Shown: piece by piece, positions 9,441 to 16,312 of the stretch | Layout: every line of letters begins with the position of its first letter | How positions within the stretch are numbered: position 1 is the stretch's first letter | From: Haplosporangium gracile | Taxonomy: Eukaryota > Mortierellomycota > Mortierellomycetes > Mortierellales > Mortierellaceae | DNA length: 16,312 nucleotides | NCBI GenBank assembly: GCA_015499985.1 | Contig: JAAAUF010000191.1 | Span: forward strand, 36,243 to 52,554 | Direction: 5' to 3' | Made by a program: the position numbers and the translations under genes | Notes under the pieces: generated by a model | The model's input: the letters and a program-made list of their open reading frames with translations, nothing else | What the model was told of the DNA's origin: nothing | Database searches by the model: none

Positions 9441-10677
9441 GCTGGGAGACTCGTTCCTTTCTGCTTCAGTGCATCTAATTTGATGTAGTCCCCTTCGACA
9501 TGATTTTTTTTCCACACTTGCAGTTTTTTCCTCTTGCATATTCCCACTTCTGTCGTGAGCATTGGATATGATGGCTCCGACACCTTTTCTTTACTCTTTT
9601 TGTATACTTCCCCTCTCTTTCCCCTTTTTTTTTTCTCTACTCGCACAATCTACGTATCCCTGCGTGCGTGGAAACTTGTAAATAAAAGAACACAACTTGT
9701 TGCCGTTAATTTGCTCATCCCTGACCCTGAAAGAAGCTAGAAGCTACTAAAATAACATCCTGCTGCCCCCGAGAAAAGGCAAATACTTATCTTTCGCTTC
9801 CAAGCTTCGGTGAGAAAAAAACCACGGAAAAACAAAAAAAAACATACTGTAGGACGCAAATGGTTATGTGAGCAAAAATTGCAGATATCCCTTAACCGGT
9901 CAGGATTTTGGGACTGTTTTTGAACCGAAATTTTTTATATTGTAATTGGACGACCTCTGCATATGTTAACATTCAGGTAAATGGCCTCGATTCCATGAGC
10001 GATGGGGGAGCCAGGATGGCATCGGTTGGTGTACAATTTTCAAGAGGGTTAAAGGAAGACAAAGGGAACTTGGTCTAAGTGGTGCGGGGGGACAATCCAT
10101 AATGACTTTTATTTCAAAACTCGGGGCGCGTGTGGTACTCAGCAAAGCAGTTGCTGGTAGACTTGATACAAAGAAGGACATTGCACAGCACGCAGATCCA
10201 CGACGTACCAACACGTTCTGTCTCTCATTATCATCCAGTAGGTTTGGATCCATTTTGTTGGGCGAAGTAGTAATTGGGAGTAATGTGAGAGTAGAGGGCA
10301 AGCAATTGCACGATTTTGAGGGCGATGTTCTTAATGGAAGATGAGTATTTTTTAGATGGGCATGACGGTGATGAGAGCGACACAACGAGGTCACTCTCAG
10401 GGAACAATTGATAAGCTCCAATTCAATGTTTGGGTTTTTTGTAAACTTTTTAATGATTTTTGAACAGGAAACCAGTTAAGGGATAAAGGGGGATTTGGAC
10501 TTTTTCTTTTCTACCTTTCTTGTTTCCTTGTTCCTTTTTCTTCACTCTCACACTTCTCTTCTCTCTCTCCCCACTCCCCATTCTCTACCTTACACTCTCT
10601 CCCTCACAGTTACCCTTCATCGATATACTTTCCACTTGTCCTTCATTCCAGTGAACAGCAAACTCTTTTGCTCAAAA
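9441..10677. other. Long intergenic region with no supported gene
   Basis: About 1.2 kb. The first part is the 3' UTR of the CsbD-like gene (T/C-rich to about 9690). Positions 9750-9960 are AT-rich with several A runs. Between 9966 and 10421 both strands have open frames of 80-151 codons that overlap each other and have codon use unlike the neighbouring genes. On the minus strand an ATG at 10253 in a CAACAAAATGG context opens 95 codons, with an AATAAA at 10113-10108 inside it; I do not accept it as a gene without transcript evidence. From about 10500 to 10670 the plus strand is a CTT/CTC-rich leader for the hydrolase gene. Confidence 0.5.
9681..9686 (+). terminator. Poly(A) signal of the CsbD-like gene
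   Basis: AATAAA lies about 240 nt after the stop codon, following a long T/C-rich 3' region (9500-9640). Closer variant signals cannot be excluded, so this is the best but not the only candidate. Confidence 0.5.
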
Positions 10678-12871
10678 ATGGACCACATCACTCACCACTT
10701 CACGAGCGGTCCCTCGGCGTTCTGGGCATCCCTCCAAGACACTCCAACCTCAATCGTCGTACCCCTCATAACCATCACTGCCGTCGTCCCCATCGTCCTG
10801 TTATCTCTCTACCGCACCTACGCCGTCTCTCCCGTCATCCTGATCCACAACAAGACCTCTGTCTCAATCATCACCTACGACTCCAATACCGATACCACAA
10901 AGCGCGAAGATCTGGTCGAGTACATCAAGAAGAAATGTCCTTCCCTGTTTGGACCTGGTGCGGTGTTCAGACCCACACCTTGGTTGGCAAATGGACATTT
11001 ACAGACCGCTTGTTCGGCTATGAAGGGGTTTGAAGATCTTTATCAGATTGACTATCATCGGTAAATGGTGTTCTGATGGGAGGAGTTTTTTAATTTTCCT
11101 TTTTGCAGGTTTGTTCTGTGCTTTTGATTCTGGACTCTTTTTTTTTTTGCTTTCAGGGGGAGGAGGAAGAGTATTGAAAGGATAGTCCGTGTTCTTTTGA
11201 TATTTGGTGGATGGTTGAAGAGGGATAGATGAGTGAATAGTCGAGATAAAAAGAAAGGAGTCCAAAGAAGATTCCTGCATGAGAACGGTGTGAGTGTGAG
11301 AGAAGGGATGTGGAAAGATGAAGATGTTTGCTTTTTCCAGCGAGCGAGCATGAATGGTAAGTGGTCGGGCGAAAAATAAAATAAAAGCAAAAAAGAATAG
11401 AAAAATAGATGATGGTACTCATCCGACCAGGAACCACAACTGTTGGTCGCCTTTTGCATCCTTATCCTTTTCACTCCAATTTGTCCAATGTCCGCTTTCT
11501 TTTTGAAAGAAAAAAAGAGAGTTTTGCGTTTCTACAATTCCGTCCATCTGTTTACTTTATGTTTGTCTGTGCACGCCGTTTCTGGGATGGACCCGTTTTT
11601 TTTTTCTTTATTGTTTGTCGCTTATGCGTTATGAGCCCATCCCCTGTCGCAATGCAGACTAAACAAGCTTACGATGCGACTTGATCTTTCATAAGCAAAA
11701 AACCCAGACCATCTTTCTCTTTTCTCCCATGACAAAAAAGAAAAAGCATACTAACCCACTCCCTGTACATTCGTGCATACTTTTTTTTTTAGTGAACTAC
11801 TCTCAACTCCCGACGGTGGAACGGTCTCGATCGACTGGACGCCCTCCCTTAAGCAACTTCCTGCGGACAGCACTCCCACGTTGGTCCTTCTCCACGGATT
11901 GACAGGCGGCAGTTACGAATCCTACATTCGCGCTCTGATAGACCACGTCACCAAGGTCTACGGCTACCGCTGTGTTGTCTTCAATGCCCGCGGATGTGCC
12001 AACACTCAAGTCACCTCGCCTCAATTGTTCTCAGGTGGTTACACGGAGGATATCAGGATGGTTGTCAAGCACTTGAGAATGAAGTTGCCAGAGTCCAAGA
12101 TGATGGGTGTTGGATTCAGTTTGGGATCGAATATCTTGATGAACTACATGGGCGAGGAGGGGGATCGGTGCGAGTTCTTGGCTGCTATGTCTGTCGGCAA
12201 TCCCTTTGACATGCTTGGGTAAGGGCCATATCCTTCATCTCTCATTTTTATGCGCTATGGTTTATCGAAATTTGGCGTCAATGCGCTTGCTTTAGTCCAC
12301 ATGCTAATCTTCCACTGCGTCTTTTCGTTTGATGGTATATAGATCGTGCTTAGCGATCGAGCGCGGCTGGTTCACTCGCAGGGTCTACGCCCCAGCCATG
12401 GGCGGCAACCTCAAGAAGGTTCTCCTCGACCACGCCGATGCCTTCAAGAACAGCAATATCATCGACCTTGACACCGTCCGCGCCGAAGTGGTTCGTATGC
12501 GCCAATTCGATGACCAAGTCACACGAAAAGTCTATGGCTACGAAACCGTCTCTCAATACTATCGCGCTGCATCATCTGCCAACCAGATCTTGGCGATCAA
12601 AAGACCGTTCTTGTGTCTCAACGCTCAGGATGATCCGATTGCTGTCGACGAGATCTTGCCGAGGGATGAGGTCCGTGTTAATCCGTTTGGATTGATGGCG
12701 ACCACCGCGCACGGGGGCCATTTGGGATGGTTTGAAGGAGTGGTCAACCCCACTAGGTGGTGTACTAAGCCGCTTGCAGAGTACTGCGCGGCCATCTTTG
12801 AGGCTGACCGTCGATCTGTTTCTAAGACCCGTGCTACTCCTGTTGCATTTCGTCATTTCGCTGAGAAGTAA
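10678..12871 (+). CDS. Membrane-anchored alpha/beta hydrolase, ABHD1/ABHD3/Eht1 (UPF0017) family
   Basis: Three exons (10678-11060, 11793-12218, 12343-12871) join to 1338 nt encoding 445 aa. Introns of 732 and 124 nt are GT...AG and the joins preserve the frame (CG/T and GG/A). One transmembrane segment at about 25-45 would anchor it in the ER, mitochondrial outer or lipid-droplet membrane. The family motif PWLANGHLQT occupies 101-110. The hydrolase core follows, with HGLTGGS at 162-168, NARGC at 192-196 and the nucleophile elbow GFSLG with S237. The acid is D366 or D367 in AQDDPI and the base is H396 in GGHLGW. Yeast relatives Eht1, Eeb1 and YMR210W make or hydrolyse medium-chain fatty acid ethyl esters or monoacylglycerols; ABHD3 cleaves medium-chain phospholipids. 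The substrate here is not predictable. The start is the first ATG of the frame, after a pyrimidine-rich leader. The gene is intact. Confidence 0.92.
11061..11792 (+). other. 732-nt first intron of the alpha/beta hydrolase gene
   Basis: The donor is GTAAAT at 11061 and the acceptor is a T10-AG ending at 11792. At 732 nt it is several times longer than the other introns here (124-401 nt). Inside are T-runs and A-rich patches, no long credible frame on either strand, no recognisable tRNA, and no clear snoRNA boxes that I could pair. It looks like low-complexity filler or an old insertion. Confidence 0.8.
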
Positions 12872-12950
12872 ATACAAGAGTTCAGATGAGGGTTAGTCTG
12901 GTTGAGTGTTGTTGATGGCTGTTGCACGGGCTAGTTTCTCCTGGAATGAA

Positions 12951-12956
12951 AATAAA
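12951..12956 (+). terminator. Poly(A) signal of the alpha/beta hydrolase gene
   Basis: AATAAA in GAAAATAAATAAG lies 80 nt after the TAA stop, well placed for 3' end formation and before the convergent Sel1 pseudogene begins at 13102. Confidence 0.65.
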
Positions 12957-12980
12957 TAAGTCAATACTTATGGAAGACAT

Positions 12981-13000
12981 TGATCACTGATCACTGATCA
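12981..13000. repeat. TGATCAC short tandem repeat
   Basis: Nearly three copies of the 7-bp unit TGATCAC (20 nt) lie in the spacer between the hydrolase 3' end and the Sel1 pseudogene. Each unit contains the palindrome TGATCA. No function is apparent. Confidence 0.8.
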
Positions 13001-13528
13001 AAACTTTATCGACAAAAAAAAAAACTAAATCGCAGTGAGTCAAACAAAAGGGCAAAGACATTCAAATTGTTAAACACGAAAGAAGAGTGGCAAAAGTGTT
13101 TTCATGCAGAATAAAGAAATTGAGTATGTACATATCTCCAGCGCCTCAAATATTCATAGCATTTAGTAGCGAGGGCGTGTACTTGTTCAGCAGCCAGTTC
13201 ATACCAATACATGGCTTCAAGAATGTCCTGCTGCCCACCACGGTCATTATAATGAAATAACCCCATGCTATAATGAGCGTTCGTATGTCCTTGGTTGGTT
13301 GCCTTAAGATACCATTCCATGGCTTTGTTGTAGTTCTGGGGTATTCCTTGACCCCGCTCATAAATGAGACCGACACTGTGTTCCGTATCTGCGTATCCTT
13401 GATGAGCCACCTTGAGGTACCATTCCAAGACCTGAGAGAATTCCTGCTGAATACCCTGACCGTTTTTGTGCAACACATCAATATGGAGCTGGGCAGACGC
13501 GACCTTGAGTGGCAGCCATAAGGAACCA

Positions 13529-13955
13529 TTTAGCGGCAACCAACGAGTCCTGTGAAATCCCTCCTCGACCTTTGAGAAAGAGACGGCCGACGCTAAAGAG
13601 CGTATGGGTGGGATCCTGACAGAGGTTCTTGAGGTAGCACCCCAGCGCCCTTGGAAAGTCCTAGGGTGGACCGTCTCCTTTGTCCTGAAGAGCACTCAAG
13701 TCGACATGGGCGGCAACTTTCTCCATTGTCTCCTTGACCTGAGCAGTCGTGCCCTTCCCTGACGGCCGTACGGAACTACTTGGCAGCGACCGAGGAGTCT
13801 CGCGACACTCCTCGACCTTTAAGAAAGAGATCACCGACGCAAAAGAGCGCATTGGCATGACCCCCACAGCGGTTCTTGAAGTAACACTCCAGCGCCTTAG
13901 AAAAGGTCTGAGGAGGGCAATCCCCTCTTTTGTTGTGCAAGGCTCTCAAGTCAAC
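13529..13955 (-). repeat. Tandem duplication of a Sel1-type module inside the pseudogene
   Basis: Two 177-nt segments, 13955-13779 and 13705-13529, start 250 nt apart and encode matching 59-codon blocks, from VDL.AL..K through CY.KN and LF.VG.LFLKGRG to VAAK. I count 36 identical residues over 60 aligned columns, with one single-residue gap in each copy. Similarity also extends upstream (KEAMRRVTTHVDL versus KETMEKVAAHVDL). The 250-nt period is not a multiple of three, so the two copies now lie in different frames. Confidence 0.75.
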
Positions 13956-14274
13956 ATGAGTTGTAACCCTTCTCATGGCTTCCTTTGCATTCTTCAGAGC
14001 GTGTTGTTTGGCGTTCAATTGAAAGACATTATCGACAGTCAGGGCCTGCGAAGCGGAAAGAAGGTTGTCAGGGTAGCGGTTGAAATTGTTTTCTGCTCTG
14101 GTATGGGGGGTGATATTCGAAGGCTGAGTGCGAGTAGGCGGGCGAGATGGTAGCGTCACCAGTGCATCGTATTTCGGGTAACGAGCCGCCTAAGCTCAGT
14201 CTGCCTAAGCACTGACGGTTGAATGTAGCAAACACGTCCAAGATCACATCTGGCGTGGCGGCGATTCGAAACGG

Positions 14275-14383
14275 CTTCAGCGTAGCACAATAAAATAAGA
14301 AAAGGCAAGGTCAACGTTATGAGTAAAAAACCAGCAAAGATCATTTTCGACAGCAAAACAGTGAACACATTATCGTTAAACAC
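14275..14383 (-). other. Relict intron in the Sel1 pseudogene
   Basis: A GTGTTT donor (14383) and a CTGAAG acceptor (AG at 14276-14275) bound 109 nt. Removing it joins LNPY to PFRIAATPDV in one frame, matching the family order. An alternative GTATGT donor four bases upstream (14387) fits the splice consensus better but breaks the frame. The intron is ordinary in size for this genome. Confidence 0.5.
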
Positions 14384-14629
14384 ATACGGGTTGAGGTCCT
14401 CTCCCTTAAGAAAGGGGAGTAACTCGGCTTGGTGCCGCACGTGGAGCACATCGTCAAAGACTTGCCGGATATCATCCTAGAGAACAAATGACTCCTTGGT
14501 GTCCGGATCCTGGTAAACATCGACATAGGGAATGTCGGCTGGGTTGAGAGTGGCGAGTATGCTTCGACTGTACTTGCTGATAGACCGTATGCCCTGAAGC
14601 TGTTTCTGAGGGAATTATCCTTGTTGCAT

Positions 14630-15293
14630 AGCACAAGAGGGTGATGATGTGTGTATGTACGTGAGCAGCGAGAAAAAGAAAATAAACGTTCGAAAAGTGT
14701 GATGGACGAAGGTGATGGATGGTAGTGAATGTGGAAGGATGAAAGGAAGGAAGACTGAACAGATGAGCAAAGTGAAGAGAGTGCGGCGTGTGCGAACTTT
14801 GGCATGGCGTGGGGGCAGTGAGACGTGACATAGCGAGTTCAGACTGCATGCAGGCACGTATTGGAAGGACATTGTTTTCATCAGTTATTACGAGTGGCAG
14901 AGACACATTCGACGCGTTTGTTTCACCAGCTATGGGTCTATCGTGTGCACCAGAAGTGCACCTAGAAGACTGCCAATAATCCAGGGCATTACCGGTGATG
15001 TGAACCTTCAATAAGGGAGTAAAAGACTAGGTTTTGGAACAACTCCTCATGGCTTCTGTCGATGGCGCTCGGTCCTTGTTGTTGAACAAAATGGGGAATC
15101 GAACGACAGACGACCCCGTTGCTACGGAAAAAAAGTTGGAAATTTGTTGCCTGAGCGCTCTCCCCTTCACAAGCCTTGCAGTTTAAAATTCAAGCCTTTT
15201 CACTCTTTTCTTTGTCTTTATTCACCCTTTTCTTTTCTCTTTTCTGTATTCACAACTACCAGCAACCCGCCATCGCCAACAAACCCATCCATC
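14630..15293. promoter_or_regulatory. Divergent region between the Sel1 pseudogene and the MPO1 gene
   Basis: About 660 bp. From roughly 14640 to 14790 the minus strand is CT-rich, like the leaders of the live genes here, so it is probably the former promoter and leader of the pseudogene. From 15185 to 15255 the plus strand is CTTTT-rich, then AC-rich up to the ATG at 15294, forming the MPO1 leader. A 179-codon minus-strand frame (15011-14472) runs through the CT tract, has no recognisable domain and is rejected. No tRNA is supported. Confidence 0.5.
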
Positions 15294-15920
15294 ATGTCCC
15301 ACTCCAAGCTCCTCGACCTCAAGTACCAGATGCTCCAGTACGCATCGCACCACAACAATCCCATAAACGTTGGCATCCACTTGACCTGCATCCCTCTTAT
15401 CGTGTGGTCCGCGCTCGTCTGGGGTGCCAACACTGGACCCCTAATTGTCTCTCCCTCCGCTGCAGCAGTTGCCTCGGGCGCTGCCCTTCCTGTGGCCCTC
15501 TCAAAGCTGTTCAAGTTTGCAGTCCCCAACCTCTCCATGATTCTGATGACGGGCTATGTCACCTACTTCATAGCCCTTGACCGACCAACAGGATTGTTGA
15601 GTGTTCCTATCTTCTTGGGCGCGGCCAAACATGCGACCCACTTCCTCGCCACCAACCCCAATGCCAACAAGATCGCCGCCTATGTCCACATTTTGTGCTG
15701 GCTGGCCCAGTTTGTCGGTCATGGAGTCTTTGAGAAGCGCGCACCCAAGCTCACAGAGAACCTCGTCCAGGCTGCGGTCCTTGGACCTTACTTTGTTCTC
15801 TGGGAAATCCTTTTCTTTCTCGGCTACCGTCCTCAGTTGAAGAAGGAGCTTGACGTCCTTGTCAAGGCCGATATTGCTGGCTTCCGTGCCAGGAAAGCCC
15901 TCGAAAACAAGAAGCACTAG
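15294..15920 (+). CDS. MPO1: 2-hydroxy fatty acid dioxygenase, Mpo1/DUF962 (YGL010W) family
   Basis: An intronless frame of 208 aa, typical for the family. Mpo1 is an ER-membrane Fe(II)-dependent dioxygenase that performs alpha-oxidation of 2-hydroxy fatty acids, shortening them by one carbon in phytosphingosine breakdown and producing odd-chain fatty acids. The conserved N-terminal block SHHNNPINVGIH (18-29) supplies H19, H20 and H29. Other conserved histidines are in HATH (113-116), H132 and GHGVFEKRAP (142-151). These are candidate iron ligands; which of them bind is inferred from the family. Four or five membrane segments are visible, at about 30-48, 77-95, 100-110, 127-141 and 160-177, the last followed by the family end motif GYRP. 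The start is the first ATG of the frame, in the context CATCATG after a CTTTT-rich then AC-rich leader. The stop is TAG at 15918-15920, so TAG is an ordinary stop codon in this genome. The gene is intact. Confidence 0.94.
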   Translation: MSHSKLLDLKYQMLQYASHHNNPINVGIHLTCIPLIVWSALVWGANTGPLIVSPSAAAVASGAALPVALSKLFKFAVPNLSMILMTGYVTYFIALDRPTGLLSVPIFLGAAKHATHFLATNPNANKIAAYVHILCWLAQFVGHGVFEKRAPKLTENLVQAAVLGPYFVLWEILFFLGYRPQLKKELDVLVKADIAGFRARKALENKKH

Positions 15921-16312
15921 TAAACCCTTACCGATGGGGGTTGACACCACAACAAACTGCCCTTTCTTTTGCTCTCTCTTTTTTTCCTTTTGCGTTTTCT
16001 CTTTTGTAATCTTTGGGCTTGGCAGTAATGATGATGCGGCGAATAAAATGATCGCGCGTGCAAGCAAGAGAACCGTGTGACATCCCGTAAATAGTCTTTA
16101 TGTTTCCCTCGTCGAGTGCTCTGTGTATGCGAAGTAACAAAATGACGATCTGCACAAAAACGACTGACTATTTGTCTCTCCAACTTTAACGCCAAAAGTT
16201 CATGTCGTTCAAATGAGAACGCAATCTCAGGAACACCTTGTGCCCCCTATCTTAAGTCGATCATTTGCAGCTATATTTTTGTACTGTAGAGGGACACTGA
16301 ACGATGTCCCCC
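15921..16312. other. 3' region of MPO1 and unassigned right edge
   Basis: The first 150 bp form the MPO1 3' UTR, with a CTTTTTTCC-rich tract and AATAAA at 16042-16047. From about 16080 to the edge I see no supportable gene on either strand. A small inverted repeat, GGGACA (16291-16296) and TGTCCC (16305-16310), lies at the end. Confidence 0.6.
16042..16047 (+). terminator. Poly(A) signal of MPO1
   Basis: AATAAA in GCGAATAAAATG lies 122 nt after the stop, just beyond a pyrimidine-rich 3' tract. Confidence 0.6.

Larger units (their letters stand above)
13102..14629 (-). pseudogene. Sel1-like repeat protein pseudogene
   Basis: Read on the minus strand, family blocks appear in order but are broken. 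From a candidate ATG at 14629-14627 there is a TAA at codon 5, then IPYVDVYQDPDTKESFVL, a TAG (14479-14477) where the family has W, then DDIRQVFDDVLHVRHQAELL and PFLKGEDLNPY. A 109-nt intron (14383-14275) follows, then PFRIAATPDVILDVF. A TGA at 14070-14068 forces a frame change. Two degenerate Sel1-type modules come next, with a TAG in place of W (13778-13776, after AAK), a TAG in place of Q (13663-13661, PP-stop-DF) and a frame slip near 13490-13505. The last 130 codons (LHKNGQGIQQ onward) hold intact-looking 36-residue Sel1 repeats, such as GLIYERGQGIPQNYNKAMEW. Sel1 repeats are TPR-like scaffolds for protein-protein contacts, and Mortierella-type fungi carry many paralogues. At least four disruptions make a working product unlikely; a short 3' product remains conceivable. 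Family blocks beyond the Sel1 units are from recall. Confidence 0.8.

Noticed and set aside
11055..11474. Minus-strand frames inside the long hydrolase intron
   Set aside because: They are low-complexity Ser/Leu/Phe/Lys-rich strings from T- and A-runs, with no plausible domain.
13661..14479. TAG codons in the Sel1 locus as recoded or read-through codons
   Set aside because: TAG is the natural stop of the intact MPO1 gene in this window. The locus also has TAA, TGA and frame changes, so ordinary pseudogene decay is the simpler explanation.
14472..15011. 179-codon minus-strand frame upstream of the Sel1 pseudogene
   Set aside because: It runs through a CT-rich leader and then reads the Sel1 region in the wrong frame. 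The family blocks are in another frame.
15100..15140. Possible tRNA T-arm on the minus strand (GTTCGATTCCCC)
   Set aside because: The flanking bases do not form a 5-bp T-stem, and no matching acceptor stem or anticodon arm could be found nearby.
16291..16310. GGGACA/TGTCCC hairpin at the right edge
   Set aside because: A 6-bp stem with an 8-nt loop is expected by chance at this frequency, has no T-run or other context, and lies at the window edge.

Overview
The window is nuclear DNA of a filamentous fungus, most likely an early-diverging zygomycete-type fungus of the Mortierella group (Mortierellomycotina). Several genes carry spliceosomal GT-AG introns. Leaders are long and pyrimidine-rich, poly(A) signals are AATAAA-like, and each gene has its own promoter. 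A decayed Sel1-repeat gene has the N-terminal layout I recall from Mortierella paralogues (an 'IPYVDVY..DPDT...VLWDDI' block, a '..RH.A.LLPFLKG' block and an 'RIAA.PDV.LDV' block, then Sel1 repeats). The lineage call is inference from that architecture, not a database match.

Layout, left to right. (1) 255-1112, minus: secreted, ten-cysteine, N-glycosylated, probably GPI-anchored surface protein of unknown function. (2) 2048-3544, plus: 20S proteasome alpha2 subunit, three exons. (3) 3856-5940, minus and convergent with (2): mitochondrial-type acetyl-CoA acetyltransferase, six exons, including a 33-nt in-frame microexon that carries most of the presequence. (4) 7035-8696, plus: intronless 553-aa protein of unknown function with a degenerate internal repeat. 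(5) 9156-9440, plus: small hydrophilic CsbD-like stress protein. (6) 10678-12871, plus: membrane-anchored alpha/beta hydrolase of the ABHD1/ABHD3/Eht1 family, three exons with an unusually long first intron. (7) 13102-14629, minus: Sel1-repeat pseudogene with several stops and frame changes. (8) 15294-15920, plus: Mpo1/DUF962 2-hydroxy fatty acid dioxygenase. The remaining DNA is promoters, leaders, 3' regions and low-complexity tracts.

There is no operon, gene cluster, CRISPR array, tRNA, rRNA or recognisable transposon. Three genes touch acyl-lipid chemistry (thiolase, ABHD/Eht1-type hydrolase, Mpo1), but they have separate promoters and mixed orientation, so I do not call them a cluster. 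The observations most worth following are the thiolase microexon, whose skipping would remove the mitochondrial cleavage motif without breaking the frame; the unrecognised repeat protein at 7035-8696; and the decaying Sel1 gene with its 250-bp internal duplication. I saw no clear evidence of a wholly new multi-gene system.
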